Positions 52,729-60,880 of a DNA stretch of 64,000 bases are shown here, one piece after another (position 1 is the first letter of the stretch; each line of letters begins with the position of its first letter). The position numbers and the translations under genes were made by a program. Location of the stretch: contig NZ_LXEI01000003.1 of assembly GCF_001642835.1 (NCBI RefSeq), positions 1-64,000 on the forward strand, in the 5' to 3' direction. Under the pieces are notes generated by a model. The model was given only the letters and a program-made list of their open reading frames with translations. It was not told the origin of the DNA and did not search any database. The DNA is from Pseudotamlana agarivorans. Its GTDB lineage: Bacteria; Bacteroidota; Bacteroidia; Flavobacteriales; Flavobacteriaceae.

Positions 52729-54036
52729 CTATAAATACGACGTAAACTGTTTCAGTTTGCCTCGGTTTGAACGGTCTAAGCGTTGGGTTTGTTCAAAAAT
52801 AATCATGAGATGAGGTTCTAAATATTTTGAAATCGCTTTTATAATAGCTTCCTTTTTTGATGGTGACAAGGGGTGTTCACTAACATAAATGATTTTAAAA
52901 GTGTCCAGTTTGAGTTGCTCAATAACAAATTCCTTTACCGAGCTGCCATCTTCAATTATGGTTTTAGTCACATAGTAAAAGGTGAGGCCTGCAGCGGTTT
53001 TTCCACTAGGGAGTTTCACTAAGTCACTGGTTCTGCCATGTAGGCTTTTCAACAAAAGGTTTCCTAGCGTGCTGCGTTCAGATAAAGCCCCTAAATCTCC
53101 TAAATCATAACGAATAAACGGATGCGCTTTATTGTAGAGTGCTGTTATTACAACACGTCCAATTTGTCCGTATGGCAGTATGTTATCATCATCGTCTAAA
53201 ATTTCTATGTATAAATCTTCGTGATTAACAACCCAATCGTCATTGTGGTTTTGAAAAGCAATAAGGCCCAATTCTGCCGCGCCATACTCATTGATGATTG
53301 GCACCCCAAATTGACTTTCTAATAACGTTTTATCCGATTCAAAAAGCATTTCCGAAGTTACAATACAAGCTTTAAGCGAGGGGCAAGCATTTTTTAAAAT
53401 GATGTTTTTCTTTTGAAGAAATTTAGCAAATTGCACAATGGCGCTTGTGTATCCATTAATGTAGTCAAACTGGGTAGATTGAAAGATTTTAAGATTCTTT
53501 TCAAACTGATGATCGCTTAAATCAAAAACAGAAAATCGAAACCGGTTGCTAAGTTTGTCTTTTAGACGTTCTTTATAGTACCCTTTTTTGTCTAAAGGAA
53601 TTCCGTAAAAGCGGGCCTGTTTAGAATGGTGTAAATCCAGGTTAAACCAGTTGTAGCGGTCTATAAAATTGGCCCAGTTTAGGGCATGACAAAATTTATC
53701 CTTGGCAAATAAAAATGGCGTTCCCGACGATCCCGAGGTTTTATTGATGTATATGTTTTTTTTAGAATATCCAGTCGATAATCGGTCACCTAAAGGACAT
53801 TGTAAATCCTTTTTAGTCATCACCGGAAGATCATTCCAAATGAAGTTATTATCCGTTTTAACTAAAGTCTTATAAAAAGGATTATGCTTCAGGTGATAGT
53901 TTACAATGTCTTGTTTTTTACTTTCAATATAACCTTGATAATCCGAAGCGCTCTTTTCCTGAATGGTTTTAAGCTCACGCATGGCGCTTTCTAAAGGAAA
54001 GCCCTTGAGTTGTAAAGAAAATTTAAATAAATTCAT
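52729..54036 (-). CDS. Phenylacetate-CoA ligase/CapK family adenylate-forming protein
   Basis: A 435-residue member of the PaaK/CapK group of adenylate-forming enzymes. The ATP-binding loop is NKTSGSSGTPFLFAKD (about 97-112), with NEYGAAELG and HPFIRYDLGDLG in the later motifs. CapK proteins are found near capsule loci and have no firm substrate; PaaK activates phenylacetate. No phenylacetate catabolic genes are adjacent, so the CapK reading is preferred. The start was placed at ATG 54036 because the longer frame opens with TTG beside the promoter box. It is a single gene. Confidence 0.85.
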   Translation of the reverse strand: MNLFKFSLQLKGFPLESAMRELKTIQEKSASDYQGYIESKKQDIVNYHLKHNPFYKTLVKTDNNFIWNDLPVMTKKDLQCPLGDRLSTGYSKKNIYINKTSGSSGTPFLFAKDKFCHALNWANFIDRYNWFNLDLHHSKQARFYGIPLDKKGYYKERLKDKLSNRFRFSVFDLSDHQFEKNLKIFQSTQFDYINGYTSAIVQFAKFLQKKNIILKNACPSLKACIVTSEMLFESDKTLLESQFGVPIINEYGAAELGLIAFQNHNDDWVVNHEDLYIEILDDDDNILPYGQIGRVVITALYNKAHPFIRYDLGDLGALSERSTLGNLLLKSLHGRTSDLVKLPSGKTAAGLTFYYVTKTIIEDGSSVKEFVIEQLKLDTFKIIYVSEHPLSPSKKEAIIKAISKYLEPHLMIIFEQTQRLDRSNRGKLKQFTSYL

Positions 54037-54060
54037 ATGCGAGAAGCGAAAAAACAAAAC

Positions 54061-54068
54061 CAAATATA
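54061..54068 (-). promoter_or_regulatory. -7 promoter box of the CapK-like gene
   Basis: The minus strand reads TATATTTG (TAnnTTTG), 25 bases upstream of the ATG at 54036. It overlaps the TTG of the longer frame and rules that start out. Confidence 0.6.
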
Positions 54069-54145
54069 ATTGATATTTTTTTGGAGTTTGGCGTAAAATT
54101 TAAGAAAAAAAGCAGCCCCTAGCGTTGCTAATTCTAAAAAGCCCT

Positions 54146-54153
54146 TATTTTTG
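54146..54153 (+). promoter_or_regulatory. -7 promoter box of purD
   Basis: TATTTTTG followed by C (TAnnTTTG), 62 bases before the ATG at 54216. The leader between them is AT-rich with no clear regulatory fold. Confidence 0.6.
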
Positions 54154-54215
54154 CAATCGTATAATGAAGCTATTCTTATACATATCAAATTAAAGAGAAT
54201 CTAAAAATCAATACA

Positions 54216-55487
54216 ATGAATATCTTAATTCTTGGTTCGGGTGGAAGAGAACATACTTTTGCTTGGAAAATTGCTCAAAGTCCGAAATGTGAAAATCTTT
54301 TTGTTGCACCTGGAAATTCAGGAACTGCAAATATAGCAACCAATGTAAATATTGGTGTTACCGATTTTCCTGCTATAAAAGCTTTGGTTTTAGAGCACAA
54401 CATCGATATGGTGGTTGTTGGTCCTGAGGATCCTTTAGTACAAGGTGTTCATGATTTTTTCTTAAATGACGATGCCATAAAACATGTGGCTGTTATTGGT
54501 CCGCAAAAAGTAGCTGCCGAGTTAGAAGGGAGTAAAGAATTTGCAAAGGAGTTTTTATACCGTCATAACATTCCAACAGCAGCTTACGAAAGTTTTACAG
54601 CCGAAACTGTTGAAAAAGGTTATGCTTTTTTAGAAACTTTAAAAGCACCTTATGTTTTAAAAGCAGACGGATTAGCAGCAGGAAAAGGTGTGGTTATACT
54701 CAATGATTTAGATGAAGCCAAGGCGGAACTAAAAAGCATGTTGGTTGATGCGAAATTTGGAGCAGCAAGTACCAAAGTGGTTATAGAAGAGTTTTTAGAT
54801 GGTATCGAATTAAGTTGTTTCGTTTTAACCGATGGTGAAAACTATAAAATATTACCAACGGCAAAAGATTACAAACGTATTGGTGAAGGTGATACTGGCT
54901 TAAATACAGGTGGTATGGGAGCTGTTTCTCCAGTGCCATTTGCAACCGATGAGTTTTTAAATAAAATTGAAGAGCGTATTGTGAAGCCAACAATTAGTGG
55001 CTTCAAAAAAGATAATTTACCTTATGTAGGTTTTGTATTTATCGGATTGATTAAAGTAGGTGATGACCCTAAAGTGATCGAGTACAATGTACGTATGGGT
55101 GATCCTGAAACCGAAGTGGTGTTACCAAGATTGAAAAATGATTTGGTAGATGTCCTTCAAGCTATGGCAGAAGGAACATTGGATAAAATCAACCTTGAAA
55201 TAGACGATCGTGCCGCTACAACCATCATGTTAGTATCTGGAGGATATCCTGAAGCTTACGAAAAAGGTAAAGAAATAACTGGTGTTGATGCGATTGAAGA
55301 CTCTATCCCATTTCACGCTGGTGCTGTGATTAAAGACGGAAAAATTGTAACCTCTGGAGGAAGAGTGATGGCGATTACATCATACGGAGATACGTACCAA
55401 GAGGCCATAAAAAAATCTTACCAAAATATAGAAAAACTACATTTTGATAAGATGAATTATCGTAAAGATATTGGTTTCGATTTATAA
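54216..55487 (+). CDS. purD: Phosphoribosylamine-glycine ligase
   Basis: A 423-residue ATP-grasp enzyme of purine synthesis that joins phosphoribosylamine and glycine. MNILILGSGGREHTFAWKI is the N-domain start; VVVGPEDPLVQGV, PYVLKADGLAAGKGVVI (ATP-grasp) and NTGGMGAVSPVPF, NVRMGDPETEVVLPRL follow in family order. It stands alone, with a promoter and a terminator that overlaps its last codons. Confidence 0.97.
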   Translation: MNILILGSGGREHTFAWKIAQSPKCENLFVAPGNSGTANIATNVNIGVTDFPAIKALVLEHNIDMVVVGPEDPLVQGVHDFFLNDDAIKHVAVIGPQKVAAELEGSKEFAKEFLYRHNIPTAAYESFTAETVEKGYAFLETLKAPYVLKADGLAAGKGVVILNDLDEAKAELKSMLVDAKFGAASTKVVIEEFLDGIELSCFVLTDGENYKILPTAKDYKRIGEGDTGLNTGGMGAVSPVPFATDEFLNKIEERIVKPTISGFKKDNLPYVGFVFIGLIKVGDDPKVIEYNVRMGDPETEVVLPRLKNDLVDVLQAMAEGTLDKINLEIDDRAATTIMLVSGGYPEAYEKGKEITGVDAIEDSIPFHAGAVIKDGKIVTSGGRVMAITSYGDTYQEAIKKSYQNIEKLHFDKMNYRKDIGFDL

Positions 55488-55507
55488 ATCGAAATCAAAT
55501 TTTTTTA
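55475..55507 (+). terminator. Terminator of purD, overlapping its stop
   Basis: A perfect 20-base palindrome (55475-55494, centre TTATAA) overlaps the purD stop and is followed by a T7 run. Confidence 0.65.
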
Positions 55508-55732
55508 TAAATATGAGTGTGAAGAGATGCTTTTATCTTCTTCGTTGTTATCGTTAAATCCTTTTAATTGGATCATCCAGTATACCATGGCAACAAAACC
55601 AATGATAATAAAGATCCAAGAAACAAGGTTTGCTAAAAACCAGTTTTCAAGCTCTAAAGCTCTAATCGCATCTAAAGGTTTTAAAAGAACGTTAACAAAT
55701 AAATCTTGTATCGCGTAAAAGAAATCTTTCAT
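55505..55732 (-). CDS. Small membrane protein, DUF6341-type
   Basis: A 75-residue protein with one strong transmembrane helix (about 33-53, LANLVSWIFIIIGFVAMVYWMI), an amphipathic N-terminal helix (MKDFFYAIQDLFVNVLLKPLDAIRALELENWF) and an acidic tail. It matches a small family kept next to purD in many flavobacteria, which I recall as DUF6341. No function is known. It is convergent with purD and has its own promoter box. Confidence 0.75.
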   Translation of the reverse strand: MKDFFYAIQDLFVNVLLKPLDAIRALELENWFLANLVSWIFIIIGFVAMVYWMIQLKGFNDNNEEDKSISSHSYL

Positions 55733-55785
55733 ATTGAGTTTGTTTATGGGTTGTTAAGCCCTATATAGTTAGTATATTTACGAAG

Positions 55786-55793
55786 CAAAAATA
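55786..55793 (-). promoter_or_regulatory. -7 promoter box of the DUF6341-type gene
   Basis: The minus strand reads TATTTTTG followed by C (TAnnTTTG), 54 bases upstream of the start at 55732. Confidence 0.5.
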
Positions 55794-55805
55794 CAAAAAC
55801 AGTTA

Positions 55806-56732
55806 ATGTTAACAAGCTTTTTTAATAAATCTAGACCAATAAATTTTATCATTGTATTTTTTATAACGCTTCTGGCGTTCGCAATACCTCGATTAAATTT
55901 ACAGTTTAAAGCTTTAGAGTATGTTTTTATTATAAAACAAGTAGGGATGTTGTTAACCATTTACGCATCCATTTTGCTCCTAAACTTTATAGTTATAAAA
56001 AACAGTTTAACCGAAAGCAATCACTTCGAAATCTTGCTTTTTAGTTTGTTTTTGCTGTTCCTAACCCCAACAACCGAGCATGCTAACGTTATTTATGCGA
56101 ACTTTTTTGTGTTGTTAAGTTTGCGGCGTATTATCAGTTTGCGATCGCAAAAGGAAGTTAAAAAGAAACTGTTTGATGCGGCTTTTTGGATAGCCATTGC
56201 TACCCTGTTTTATTTCTGGTCTATTTTATTCTTTGCTTTAATACTGCTGTCTTTAGCCTTGTATACCGATAATAACTTCAGGCATTGGGTAATTCCATTT
56301 TTAGGAGTTTTAGCCGTGTTGCTAATTGGTTCGGCAACTTCTTTAGTGCTTTACGATAACTATTTTCAAATTTTTAATATACCTTCGGTTGTTGTTAGTT
56401 ATGACTTTAGTCCGTATAATTCCATTAACTATTTGGTGGCAATAACCCTATTAGTTTCCTTCGGAATTTGGTCGACCTTCTTCTATTTAAATAATATAAA
56501 AAAGAAGAAAAAAGTATTTCGAGTGTCTTTTAAAGTTATTGTTCTTGCTGCGGTTATCGGATTTTTAATTGTTATTGTGGCTCCCGATAAGAATGGAAGT
56601 GAGTTTTTGTTTGCTTTCACCCCTTTAGCTATAATTCTGGCCAGTTACATCGAAACCATTGAAGAATTATGGTTTAAAGAGCTGTTTTTAGCCATACTTA
56701 TTTTGGTGCCATTTATTTTGTTAGTGCTGTAG
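55806..56732 (+). CDS. Polytopic membrane protein, DUF6427-type
   Basis: A 308-residue protein with eight to nine transmembrane segments and few charged residues between them (FFITLLAFAIPRL, LLLFLTPTTEHANVIYANFFVLLSLRRIISLRS, IETIEELWFKELFLAILILVPFILLVL). It fits a Bacteroidota family I recall as DUF6427, usually found between purD and upp. No transport or enzyme motif is visible. Its last 12 bases overlap the end of the convergent upp gene. Confidence 0.8.
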   Translation: MLTSFFNKSRPINFIIVFFITLLAFAIPRLNLQFKALEYVFIIKQVGMLLTIYASILLLNFIVIKNSLTESNHFEILLFSLFLLFLTPTTEHANVIYANFFVLLSLRRIISLRSQKEVKKKLFDAAFWIAIATLFYFWSILFFALILLSLALYTDNNFRHWVIPFLGVLAVLLIGSATSLVLYDNYFQIFNIPSVVVSYDFSPYNSINYLVAITLLVSFGIWSTFFYLNNIKKKKKVFRVSFKVIVLAAVIGFLIVIVAPDKNGSEFLFAFTPLAIILASYIETIEELWFKELFLAILILVPFILLVL

Positions 56733-57380
56733 TTTTGCACCAAAGGCTAAGTCGCCGGCATCGCCTAATCCAGGGATGATATAGCCTTTTTCATTAAGCT
56801 TGTCATCTATGGTTCCAATCCATAATTTAGTGTGCTTACCAAAATGTTTTTTCAAAAAATTCACACCTGGTTTTGCGCCAATAACGCTTATAAGATGAAT
56901 GTCTTTTGGGGTTCCAAAAGCTTTTAGAGCTTCAAAAGTGGCCACCATCGATTGGCCTGTGGCTAACATAGGATCGGCTAGAATAAGTGTTTTGTTCTCT
57001 AAACTCGGGCAAGCCAAATACTCCACCACAATTTCAAAAGTTTCAGGATTATCTTTATGTTGTCGGTATGCGGAAATGAAAGCATTTTCAGCACGATCAA
57101 AATAGTTTAGTAAACCATTGTGAAGTGGTATGCCAGCTCTTAAAATGGAACATAAAACAATCTCGTTTTGGGGCAGTTTTGCTGAGCTTGTTCCTAGAGG
57201 TGTTTGTGTGTTTTCTGAGCGATAATTTAAACTCTTACTCATTTCGTAAGCTAAAATTTCTCCAATGCGTTCAATGTTTCTCCTAAAACGCATGGCATCC
57301 CTTTGAATGTTTACATCTCTAAGTTCCGAAAGGAAGCTATTTAATATGGAGTTTTGCTTTGATAAATCGTGAATTTCCAT
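56721..57380 (-). CDS. upp: Uracil phosphoribosyltransferase
   Basis: A 219-residue salvage enzyme forming UMP from uracil and PRPP. The PRPP loop DPMLATGQSMVATFEAL begins at residue 136, SILRAGIPLHNGL (78-90) is a second substrate segment, and GYIIPGLGDAGDLAFG at the C-terminus is the uracil-binding signature. It is convergent and overlapping with the DUF6427-type gene, and divergent from the DUF4254 gene with only about 70 bases between starts. Confidence 0.96.
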   Translation of the reverse strand: MEIHDLSKQNSILNSFLSELRDVNIQRDAMRFRRNIERIGEILAYEMSKSLNYRSENTQTPLGTSSAKLPQNEIVLCSILRAGIPLHNGLLNYFDRAENAFISAYRQHKDNPETFEIVVEYLACPSLENKTLILADPMLATGQSMVATFEALKAFGTPKDIHLISVIGAKPGVNFLKKHFGKHTKLWIGTIDDKLNEKGYIIPGLGDAGDLAFGAKLQH

Positions 57381-57424
57381 GGCTTCAAATTAGGTATTCT
57401 TTAGTAAAGTTAGTGAATTATAAG

Positions 57425-57432
57425 TATCTTTG
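57425..57432 (+). promoter_or_regulatory. -7 promoter box of the DUF4254 gene
   Basis: TATCTTTG followed by C (TAnnTTTG), 19 bases before the ATG at 57452. It shows that the longer open frame from 57359 is not the start. Confidence 0.6.
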
Positions 57433-57451
57433 CATTTTAAAAATTGAGACT

Positions 57452-58057
57452 ATGTTTACAGATAAAGCAAATGCTATTTTTCAAGAAGTTATAGAGAAGT
57501 ATCACGTTATAAATACGGTTGATCAGCCTTTTGAAAATGCATATCCAGAAAGTGATTTATTAGAGCATTTATTATATAGAAAATGTTGGATTGATACGGT
57601 GCAATGGCACTATGAGGATATTATTCGTGATCCGCAAATTGATCCAGTAGCCGCTTTAACTTTGAAGCGTCAAATTGATGCTTCAAATCAAGATAGAACC
57701 GATATGGTAGAGTATATCGATAGCTATTTTTTAGAAAAATATAAAGAGGTAAAAGTTAAAGATGATGCCACTATTAATACCGAAAGTCCTGCTTGGGGGG
57801 TTGATAGATTATCAATTTTGGCTTTAAAAGTATACCATATGCATGAGGAAGCGACTCGTGAGGATGCTTCTCCTGAGCACAAATCTGCATGTCAGAAAAA
57901 ATTAGACATTTTACTAGAGCAACGCGTAGATTTGTCTACCGCAATCGATACGCTTTTAAATGATATCGCCAACGGTGATAAGTACATGAAAGTGTATAAG
58001 CAAATGAAAATGTATAATGACGACGAGTTAAACCCAGTACTTCGTTCTCAGAAATAA
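57452..58057 (+). CDS. DUF4254 family protein
   Basis: A 201-residue helical protein from MFTDKANAIFQEVIEKYHV. The family markers LLYRKCWIDTVQWHYEDIIRDP, RQIDASNQDRTDMVEYID and WGVDRLSILALKVYHM are clear. DUF4254 proteins are Bacteroidota-specific and often lie next to a GT9 glycosyltransferase, as here, which hints at a role in LPS core synthesis. No enzymatic motif is visible. Confidence 0.85.
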   Translation: MFTDKANAIFQEVIEKYHVINTVDQPFENAYPESDLLEHLLYRKCWIDTVQWHYEDIIRDPQIDPVAALTLKRQIDASNQDRTDMVEYIDSYFLEKYKEVKVKDDATINTESPAWGVDRLSILALKVYHMHEEATREDASPEHKSACQKKLDILLEQRVDLSTAIDTLLNDIANGDKYMKVYKQMKMYNDDELNPVLRSQK

Positions 58058-58081
58058 GAGGCTTTTAAAAATTAAGTTTTC

Positions 58082-58161
58082 CGTCAACCTGAACTTGATT
58101 CAGGTTCTCATTATGATTGATTTTCAATAAGATGAGATTTTGAAATAAATTCAGAATGACG
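58082..58161. repeat. Long imperfect inverted repeat, MITE-like
   Basis: Arms of 30 bases (58082-58111 and 58132-58161) begin CGTCAACCTGAAC and end AGAATGACG, pairing with about seven mismatches around a 20-base loop. The CGTCA...TGACG ends and CTGAA core are of a type repeated between genes in many flavobacteria. It lies between the DUF4254 and GT9 genes and could fold in RNA as a processing site. Confidence 0.6.
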
Positions 58162-58205
58162 AATTTTAACACTTTTTAGACAGCCTTCTCATCCTTAAAG
58201 TTGAG

Positions 58206-59210
58206 ATGCCAAATTCAAAACATATATTAGTGATACGTCTCTCTGCTATGGGAGACGTTGCTATGTCTGTACCTGTGTTACGTGCAGTTATTGAACAATA
58301 TCCTGAGGTAGAAATAACGGTTTTAACACGAGGCTTTTTTAAGTCTTTTTTTAGAGATATTCCACGGGTAAAAGTCTATACGGCCGAAGTTAAAGGAACT
58401 CATAAAGGTGTACTCGGACTCTATAAATTGGCAAAAGAACTTAATGAATTTGGGTTTTATGCGGTTGCCGATTTACACCATGTATTAAGAAGTAAAATTT
58501 TAAAACAGTTTTTAAAATGTAAACGTTTTGTGGCGCTTGATAAAGGTCGCAAGGAAAAGCATTTATTGATTTCAGGTGAAAAATTTGAACCTTTAAAAAC
58601 AACACATCAGCGCTATGCAGATGTTTTTCAGAAATTAGGTTTTCCTATCGATTTATCAAATCCGAACTTTCCGGAACGCGTCGTTTTAAATGATAGGTTA
58701 TTAAAACTGCTAGGTCATGATTCTAAAAAATGGATTGGTATAGCACCTTTTGCTGCACACCAAGGGAAGGTGTATCCATTAGATTTAATGAAAACAGTAG
58801 TGCGGCAATTAACACCGCATTATAAAGTTATTTTATTTGGAGGAAAAGCAGATCGCGAAGCCTTAAATCATTTTGAAAATACGATAAATCTTGCTGGCAA
58901 ATTGTCTTTTGACGAGGAGTTAGATATCATATCAAATCTGGATGTGATGCTTTCTATGGACTCTGGAAATGCGCACTTAGCTGCCATGTTGGGGGTTCAA
59001 GTAGTCACTATCTGGGGTGTTACACATCCCTATGCAGGCTTTGGACCTTTTAATCAGCCGGAAGAAAACGCGTTGTGTGCCGATAGAGCACAATTTCCAA
59101 AAGTGCCAACCTCTGTTTATGGCAACAAATATCCTGATGGCTATGAGCATGCTGCAGGCAGTATTTCGCCAGAAACTGTAGTAGCAAAATTAAAAAGTTT
59201 ACTTTCTTAA
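58206..59210 (+). CDS. Glycosyltransferase family 9 (heptosyltransferase-like)
   Basis: A 334-residue GT9 protein. ILVIRLSAMGDVAMSVPVLRAV is the N-terminal signature, IGIAPFAAHQGKVYPLDLM the donor-domain start, and VMLSMDSGNAHLAAMLGVQVVTIWGVTHPYAGFGPF holds the GT9 consensus. It would add a heptose or related sugar to the inner core of lipid A. The DUF4254 gene precedes it. Confidence 0.9.
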   Translation: MPNSKHILVIRLSAMGDVAMSVPVLRAVIEQYPEVEITVLTRGFFKSFFRDIPRVKVYTAEVKGTHKGVLGLYKLAKELNEFGFYAVADLHHVLRSKILKQFLKCKRFVALDKGRKEKHLLISGEKFEPLKTTHQRYADVFQKLGFPIDLSNPNFPERVVLNDRLLKLLGHDSKKWIGIAPFAAHQGKVYPLDLMKTVVRQLTPHYKVILFGGKADREALNHFENTINLAGKLSFDEELDIISNLDVMLSMDSGNAHLAAMLGVQVVTIWGVTHPYAGFGPFNQPEENALCADRAQFPKVPTSVYGNKYPDGYEHAAGSISPETVVAKLKSLLS

Positions 59211-59244
59211 CTACTTAACTTCCTCACATCATCACAATCCCAAC

Positions 59245-60300
59245 TTAAACATCATCAAAGTCAACGGCAATAGTTGCAGTCGTAGGATGTGCTTGGCAGG
59301 TTAAAATTAAGCCTTCAGCAACTTCACTTTCTGTTAAAATATTGTTTTGTCTCATAGTGGCTTCGCCTTCTGTAATACGTGCTAAACAGCTACTACAAAT
59401 ACCTCCTTGACAAGAGTATGGTGCGTCTAAATCTTCATCTAAAGCCGCCTCTAAAATGGTTTGTTTTTGAGACATCTCGAAAGTGGTTGTTTCATCATCA
59501 ACCGTAACCGAAATTTTTGAAGTACCACTAGCAACGTCTTCAGTTTTAACTTCAACAGGTTTAGCCGCTTTAAAAAGCTCGTAATGGATACGAGAAGCTT
59601 CCGTGTTATGCTCGGTTAATACGTCTTTTACAGTATGAATCATGGCTTCTGGACCACATAGGTAATAAGCATCGACATCGATGTGTTTGTGCTCATTTTT
59701 CATCACATAGTTCACCGTGCTTTTTTCTATACGACCAAAAATGGCATCTTCTTCGTCTTGTTGACTGAAAACGAATTGAATAGAAAAACGATCTTTATAA
59801 GCATGTTGTAACTCTAAAAGTTCGTTTAAAAACATAGTGTCTTTAGTTGTTTTGTTACCGTAAACCAGAATAACTTTGCTTTGAACTTCTTCTTCTAAAG
59901 CACATTTTATAATGCTTAAAATAGGTGTAATACCACTTCCTGCAGCAAAAGCTGCGATATTTTTTGTTTTTGAGTCATTAGGTTCAAAAACAAAACGACC
60001 TTTTGGAGGTGCCACTTCTAAAGTATCTCCAACTTTTAAAGTTGAATTCGCATAAGCGGAAAAAGTGCCGTCTTGAACTTCTTTAATAGCTACTTTTATT
60101 TCGCCACTTTTAGGCGATACACACAATGAGTAGTCACGACGTACTTCGTTGCCATCAATTTCAGTTTTTAAAGTGATGTATTGTCCCGCTTTAAATTGAA
60201 AAGTTTCTTTAAGGTTTTCAGGGATATTAAAAGAAATACTTATGGCTTTTGAAGTTTCTCTAGTTATATTTTTTACTGAAAGTTTATGGAATGATGACAT
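59245..60300 (-). CDS. PaaE-like ferredoxin-NADP reductase with 2Fe-2S domain
   Basis: A 351-residue three-domain flavoprotein. The FAD-binding barrel (about 1-100) has RRDYSLC; the NAD(P) domain has AAGSGITPILSIIKCAL and YLCGPEAMI; the C-terminal plant-type ferredoxin has cysteines in YSCQGGICSSCLA and LTCQAHP. It moves electrons from NAD(P)H to an oxygenase or desaturase. Phenylacetate monooxygenase reductases (PaaE) look like this, but no paa oxygenase genes are in the window, so the partner is unknown. It has its own promoter box. Confidence 0.9.
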   Translation of the reverse strand: MSSFHKLSVKNITRETSKAISISFNIPENLKETFQFKAGQYITLKTEIDGNEVRRDYSLCVSPKSGEIKVAIKEVQDGTFSAYANSTLKVGDTLEVAPPKGRFVFEPNDSKTKNIAAFAAGSGITPILSIIKCALEEEVQSKVILVYGNKTTKDTMFLNELLELQHAYKDRFSIQFVFSQQDEEDAIFGRIEKSTVNYVMKNEHKHIDVDAYYLCGPEAMIHTVKDVLTEHNTEASRIHYELFKAAKPVEVKTEDVASGTSKISVTVDDETTTFEMSQKQTILEAALDEDLDAPYSCQGGICSSCLARITEGEATMRQNNILTESEVAEGLILTCQAHPTTATIAVDFDDV

Positions 60301-60315
60301 GTGTATTAATTTTTA

Positions 60316-60323
60316 GCAAAAAT
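60316..60323 (-). promoter_or_regulatory. -7 promoter box of the PaaE-like gene
   Basis: The minus strand reads TATTTTTG followed by C (TAnnTTTG), 16 bases upstream of the ATG at 60300. Confidence 0.6.
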
Positions 60324-60381
60324 AGTGAAGCCTTTAAAATTTAAGATGTTTTTTAAGAAAATAATATGTATGAATATTGTG

Positions 60382-60389
60382 TATATTTG
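60382..60389 (+). promoter_or_regulatory. Possible -7 box of the DUF2059 gene
   Basis: TATATTTG (TAnnTTTG), 89 bases before the ATG at 60478. The leader would be longer than at most other genes here, so the call is less sure. Confidence 0.4.
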
Positions 60390-60477
60390 ATTGATTCGAA
60401 ATTTAAATCTTATTGTAACATATATTAAAATACAAAAACCTAATAAATAACTGATATTAATTTAATCCCTTAACAAA

Positions 60478-60879
60478 ATGAAAAATTTCCTTTTAGCATC
60501 CCTTTTACTTGTTGTGAGTTTTGTAAACGCTCAAACTAATGAAGATTTTAAAAATGAAGCCATTGAGTTTATAAAGCTTACGGGAGCAACATCGGCTTTT
60601 GATGCTGCCATAGATCAATTAGGTACATCAGTGCCTGCAGACAAAAAGGAGGCCTATACTATAGAAGCCCAAGAGACCTTAACAGGGTTATACAATCAGA
60701 TGGCCGATTTGTACATGAGTGAATTTACCCATAAAGAAATAAAAGACTTAATAGCTTTTTATAATACGCCATTAGGTAAAAAATTAGCCTCAAAACAATT
60801 ATCAATAACTCAAAAAGCCATGAATCTTGGACAAAATTGGGCTGTAGAGGTGCGTGATGTAGCCAATAAGTACCAGTAA
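60478..60879 (+). CDS. DUF2059 family secreted protein
   Basis: A 133-residue protein with a signal peptide (1-18, SFVNAQ) and a helical mature domain. LMADLYMSEFTHKEIKDLIAFYNTPLGKKLASKQ-like sequence (about 78-103) is the DUF2059 signature. The family is widespread, periplasmic and without a known role. Its stop is one base from the DUF5687 start, so it is in an operon with the transport pair. Confidence 0.85.
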   Translation: MKNFLLASLLLVVSFVNAQTNEDFKNEAIEFIKLTGATSAFDAAIDQLGTSVPADKKEAYTIEAQETLTGLYNQMADLYMSEFTHKEIKDLIAFYNTPLGKKLASKQLSITQKAMNLGQNWAVEVRDVANKYQ

Positions 60880-60880
60880 T

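Noticed and set aside
52729-60300. A phenylacetate degradation cluster suggested by PaaK-like and PaaE-like genes
   Set aside because: The two genes are 5 kb apart among unrelated genes and no oxygenase, isomerase or thioesterase of the pathway is present.
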